Assembly (NCBI GenBank): GCA_018400675.1
Contig: JAGYMG010000005.1
Coordinates: 1 to 22,423 of the forward strand
Direction: 5' to 3'
Source of the DNA: a bacterium
GTDB taxonomy: Bacteria; Patescibacteriota; Minisyncoccia; Minisyncoccales; CG1-02-41-26
Length of the DNA: 22,423 nucleotides
Shown: in pieces, positions 20,784 through 22,423 of the stretch
Numbering within the stretch: position 1 is the first letter of the stretch
Layout: each line of letters opens with the position of its first letter
Notes under the pieces: model-generated
Database searches by the model: none
What the model saw: the letters and a program-made list of their open reading frames with translations, nothing else
What the model was told of the DNA's origin: nothing
Position numbers and translations under genes: made by a program

Positions 20784-22259
20784 ATGGCTAAGTCAGGCTA
20801 TATTTGGATTCAGGGTTCAGAGGTCCGTTATATAGATATTAATGGATTGGAAAGAGCTCAAGAAGGAAATGCTACCGGCGTTAATGGTACACCCGGTTAT
20901 TTTTGGGTTGAAGGTAGTAATTTGCACTATATTGATGAATTAGGCTCAGAGAGAGTTTTGCCCTTTGAAACAATTTCTGATTTAGGCAATCAAGGATATC
21001 TTTGGCTGGAGGGGAAATGGGTTCATTATACTCGTCAAGGGGGTGGAAAAACTAAATGGCATGACGATGTAGCTCATACTGATATTGCTCACGAAGACTC
21101 AGCCCATTCTGATTCTGCCCATAACGATTGGTCGGACCATAATGACACTAGTCACTCTGATGCTCCTCATTCTGATCAAGGAGGTAGTCATTCGGATTAC
21201 AGCGACCACAACGACACCTCTCATGGTGATTATTCTGACCACAATGATTCCTCACATACCAACTGGTCTAACCACGACAATACTGCTCATACCAACTGGT
21301 CTAACCACGACAATACTGCTCATAGTAATTATTCTGATCACGACGATGGTCACGATGACTATGGTGACCATGATGATGGCGGTATGCCCCATACCGATCA
21401 TCATGCTGATAACGACGGGGGAAGTTATGCTGACCACGATGATTCTCATAGCGACTGGTCTGATTCAGGTATATATCCTCATAAAGACAGTCATGATGAT
21501 CATACTGATTGGACAAATGCTCCTCATGCCGATAGCTATGGTGACTGGTCAGACCACGATGATCATTCAGATCACAGAGATGATCATGACAATTGGAGTA
21601 ATCATTCCAACAGTTCCCACGATGATTGGAGTAATCATTCCAACAGCTCCCACGATGATTGGAGCAATCATTCCAACAGCTCCCATGACAATTGGAGCAA
21701 TCATTCCAACAGCTCCCACGATGATTGGGACAATCATTCCGATACATCGTATAGTGATGTTCCCCATAGTGATAGTGATTATAGCGATTGGAGCGATCAT
21801 GATGATGCAGCTCATGGTGATGTTGGGGGAGAAGGCTATTTAGACTCTCCCCACAGTGATTGGTCAAATCACTCCGATGGTTCTCATGATGACTGGTCTA
21901 ACCATTCCAATACATCTCATGATGATTGGAATAACCACTCTGATGCCCGTCATCACGATTGGGACAATTGGTCTAACACTTACGATGCTTATTCCGACCA
22001 TACGAATTGGTGGTTTATATTTCACGGTGATTGGAATAATCATTCCAACTGGTGGGACACGTATACTGATTATTCAGACGAGGCTCATAGTGATTGGTCA
22101 AACCATAACAACACTAGTCATAGTAATTGGTCGGATCATAATGATACTAGTCATAGCGATTGGTTTAACCATAACGATGATGCTCATAGTGATTGGGGTG
22201 ACCATAGTGATATGTCCCATGTAGATGAAAGTCACCAAGATGAGCCGCACATTGTTTAG
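20784..22259 (+). CDS. His/Asp/Asn/Trp-rich 11-residue repeat protein; putative radical-SAM substrate
   Basis: 491 residues, not recognised. Three GYxWxEG-type units open it: 5-25, 38-59 and 71-87, each ending in an R/HY region. From about residue 92 to the end it is a low-complexity repeat with period about 11. The pattern is H-x-[DN]-[WY]-S-[DN]-H-x-[DN]-x-[SA]. I count 24 [WY]-x-[DN]-H cores by eye. Cysteine is absent, and Lys/Arg are nearly absent in the repeat. The chain can be read as successive aromatic-x-[DN] triplets (HSD, WSN, HND). It has no signal peptide of its own, but its frame is continuous with the Tat-signal gene apart from one TAA. The next gene is a radical SAM enzyme. A metal-binding or structural role is the main alternative to a peptide-precursor role. 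Confidence 0.8.
   Translation: MAKSGYIWIQGSEVRYIDINGLERAQEGNATGVNGTPGYFWVEGSNLHYIDELGSERVLPFETISDLGNQGYLWLEGKWVHYTRQGGGKTKWHDDVAHTDIAHEDSAHSDSAHNDWSDHNDTSHSDAPHSDQGGSHSDYSDHNDTSHGDYSDHNDSSHTNWSNHDNTAHTNWSNHDNTAHSNYSDHDDGHDDYGDHDDGGMPHTDHHADNDGGSYADHDDSHSDWSDSGIYPHKDSHDDHTDWTNAPHADSYGDWSDHDDHSDHRDDHDNWSNHSNSSHDDWSNHSNSSHDDWSNHSNSSHDNWSNHSNSSHDDWDNHSDTSYSDVPHSDSDYSDWSDHDDAAHGDVGGEGYLDSPHSDWSNHSDGSHDDWSNHSNTSHDDWNNHSDARHHDWDNWSNTYDAYSDHTNWWFIFHGDWNNHSNWWDTYTDYSDEAHSDWSNHNNTSHSNWSDHNDTSHSDWFNHNDDAHSDWGDHSDMSHVDESHQDEPHIV
21585..21749 (+). repeat. Five tandem 33-base units in the His/Asp-rich gene
   Basis: Units start at 21585, 21618, 21651, 21684 and 21717, each encoding one 11-residue module (HDxWSNHSNSS in the first four). 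They differ at a few bases each, mostly synonymous or D/N changes. The fifth is more diverged. This is recent tandem expansion inside an older, degenerate array spanning about 21057-22256. Confidence 0.88.
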
Positions 22260-22290
22260 TTATTAAATAAAATAATACATTTGTTAAAAT

Positions 22291-22423
22291 ATGGGTCTTT
22301 TATTGGTAAAACCTTATTTGGGCTGTAACCTTAATTGTAAATATTGTTATGAAAGAGAATATAGGGCTAGAAAAAAACCAAGCTTAAAAACTTCAAAGGA
22401 TTTTCTGAAAGAGTATTTAGATT
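22291..22423 (+). CDS. Radical SAM enzyme, N-terminal fragment (cut by window end)
   Basis: 44 codons are visible from the ATG at 22291, open to the window edge. The first residues MGLLLVKPYLGCNLNCKYCYE contain CNLNCKYC, the CxxxCxxC iron-sulfur motif of radical SAM enzymes, at the very N-terminus. The following Tyr-Glu is common in peptide-modifying members with SPASM-type C-terminal domains. The C-terminal part that would show auxiliary cluster motifs is outside the window, so the subgroup is unknown. It is 31 bases after the His/Asp-rich repeat gene on the same strand, with no terminator seen between them. Confidence 0.85.
   Translation, partial: MGLLLVKPYLGCNLNCKYCYEREYRARKKPSLKTSKDFLKEYLD

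Noticed and set aside
21085..21843. 252-codon forward frame rich in Ile/Thr/Met inside the His/Asp-rich gene
   Set aside because: It is a +1-frame shadow of the repetitive codons (CAY-GAY-TGG) and has no ribosome site or meaningful domain.
21301..21867. 188-codon reverse frame opposite the repeat array, rich in His/Asn/Cys/Arg
   Set aside because: Antisense shadow caused by the low-complexity repeat; the composition mirrors the sense gene.
21057..22256. Repeat array considered as a CRISPR
   Set aside because: Units are contiguous without spacers, remain in one coding frame and vary synonymously; no cas genes are present.
20784..22259. Repeat protein considered as HxsA of the His-Xaa-Ser system
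   Set aside because: The units are mainly H-x-[DN] and W-x-[DN], not H-x-S, and neither HxsB nor HxsC can be confirmed in the window.

Overview
The window looks like a chromosomal segment of an ultra-small bacterium of the Candidate Phyla Radiation (Patescibacteria, probably Parcubacteria-like). This is inferred from AT-rich DNA, short intergenic gaps, few clear Shine-Dalgarno sites, tRNA genes without encoded CCA, and protein families I associate with that group: a two-helix T4SS-type pilin, 'GYAWSENIGWISF' repeats, and a 'PPGGNVATPLNVG' surface-protein motif. All reading frames fit the standard bacterial code. No insertion sequence, CRISPR array, phage gene or rRNA was seen.

Left part (1-8345), mostly minus strand. 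rsmA is followed by a multi-spanning VirB6/TrbL-like membrane protein that runs off the left edge. A divergent LysM-M23 envelope hydrolase (2230-3207) converges on yifB/comM at a shared hairpin terminator. A second minus-strand series reads cca, tRNA-Pro, tRNA-Ala, yraN, then a near-consensus promoter, nusA and yifB. The CCA-adding enzyme sits directly beside tRNA genes that need it.

Middle part (8423-17655), plus strand. tRNA-Arg, a T4SS-type pilin with a cysteine-rich duplicated C-terminal region, and tRNA-Lys come first. Then rpsO, an NYN-domain RNase-like gene and pnp follow, the last two overlapping by 8 bases. Next are a 743-residue coiled-coil tail-anchored protein, a DksA/TraR-type zinc-finger protein, a terminator, trigger factor and ClpP. 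This is largely translation, RNA turnover and protein quality control.

Right part (17691-22423), plus strand, is the unusual part. A surface protein with GWISF repeats and a PKD-like domain is followed by tatC, an unknown membrane-anchored protein, tatA, and an 89-residue Tat-signal protein overlapping tatA. Then comes a 491-residue protein that, after three GYxWxEG units, consists of an 11-residue His/Asp/Asn/Trp/Ser repeat, and finally the start of a radical SAM enzyme (CxxxCxxC, cut by the window end). The repeat is made of aromatic-x-Asp/Asn triplets and has no cysteine. I suggest a radical-SAM-modified repeat-peptide (RiPP-like) system beside a Tat export module. The Tat-signal gene and the repeat gene share a reading frame and are separated by one TAA and six codons. 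The coupling of export, repeat protein and radical SAM is inference; the open frames, motifs and repeats are read directly from the sequence.
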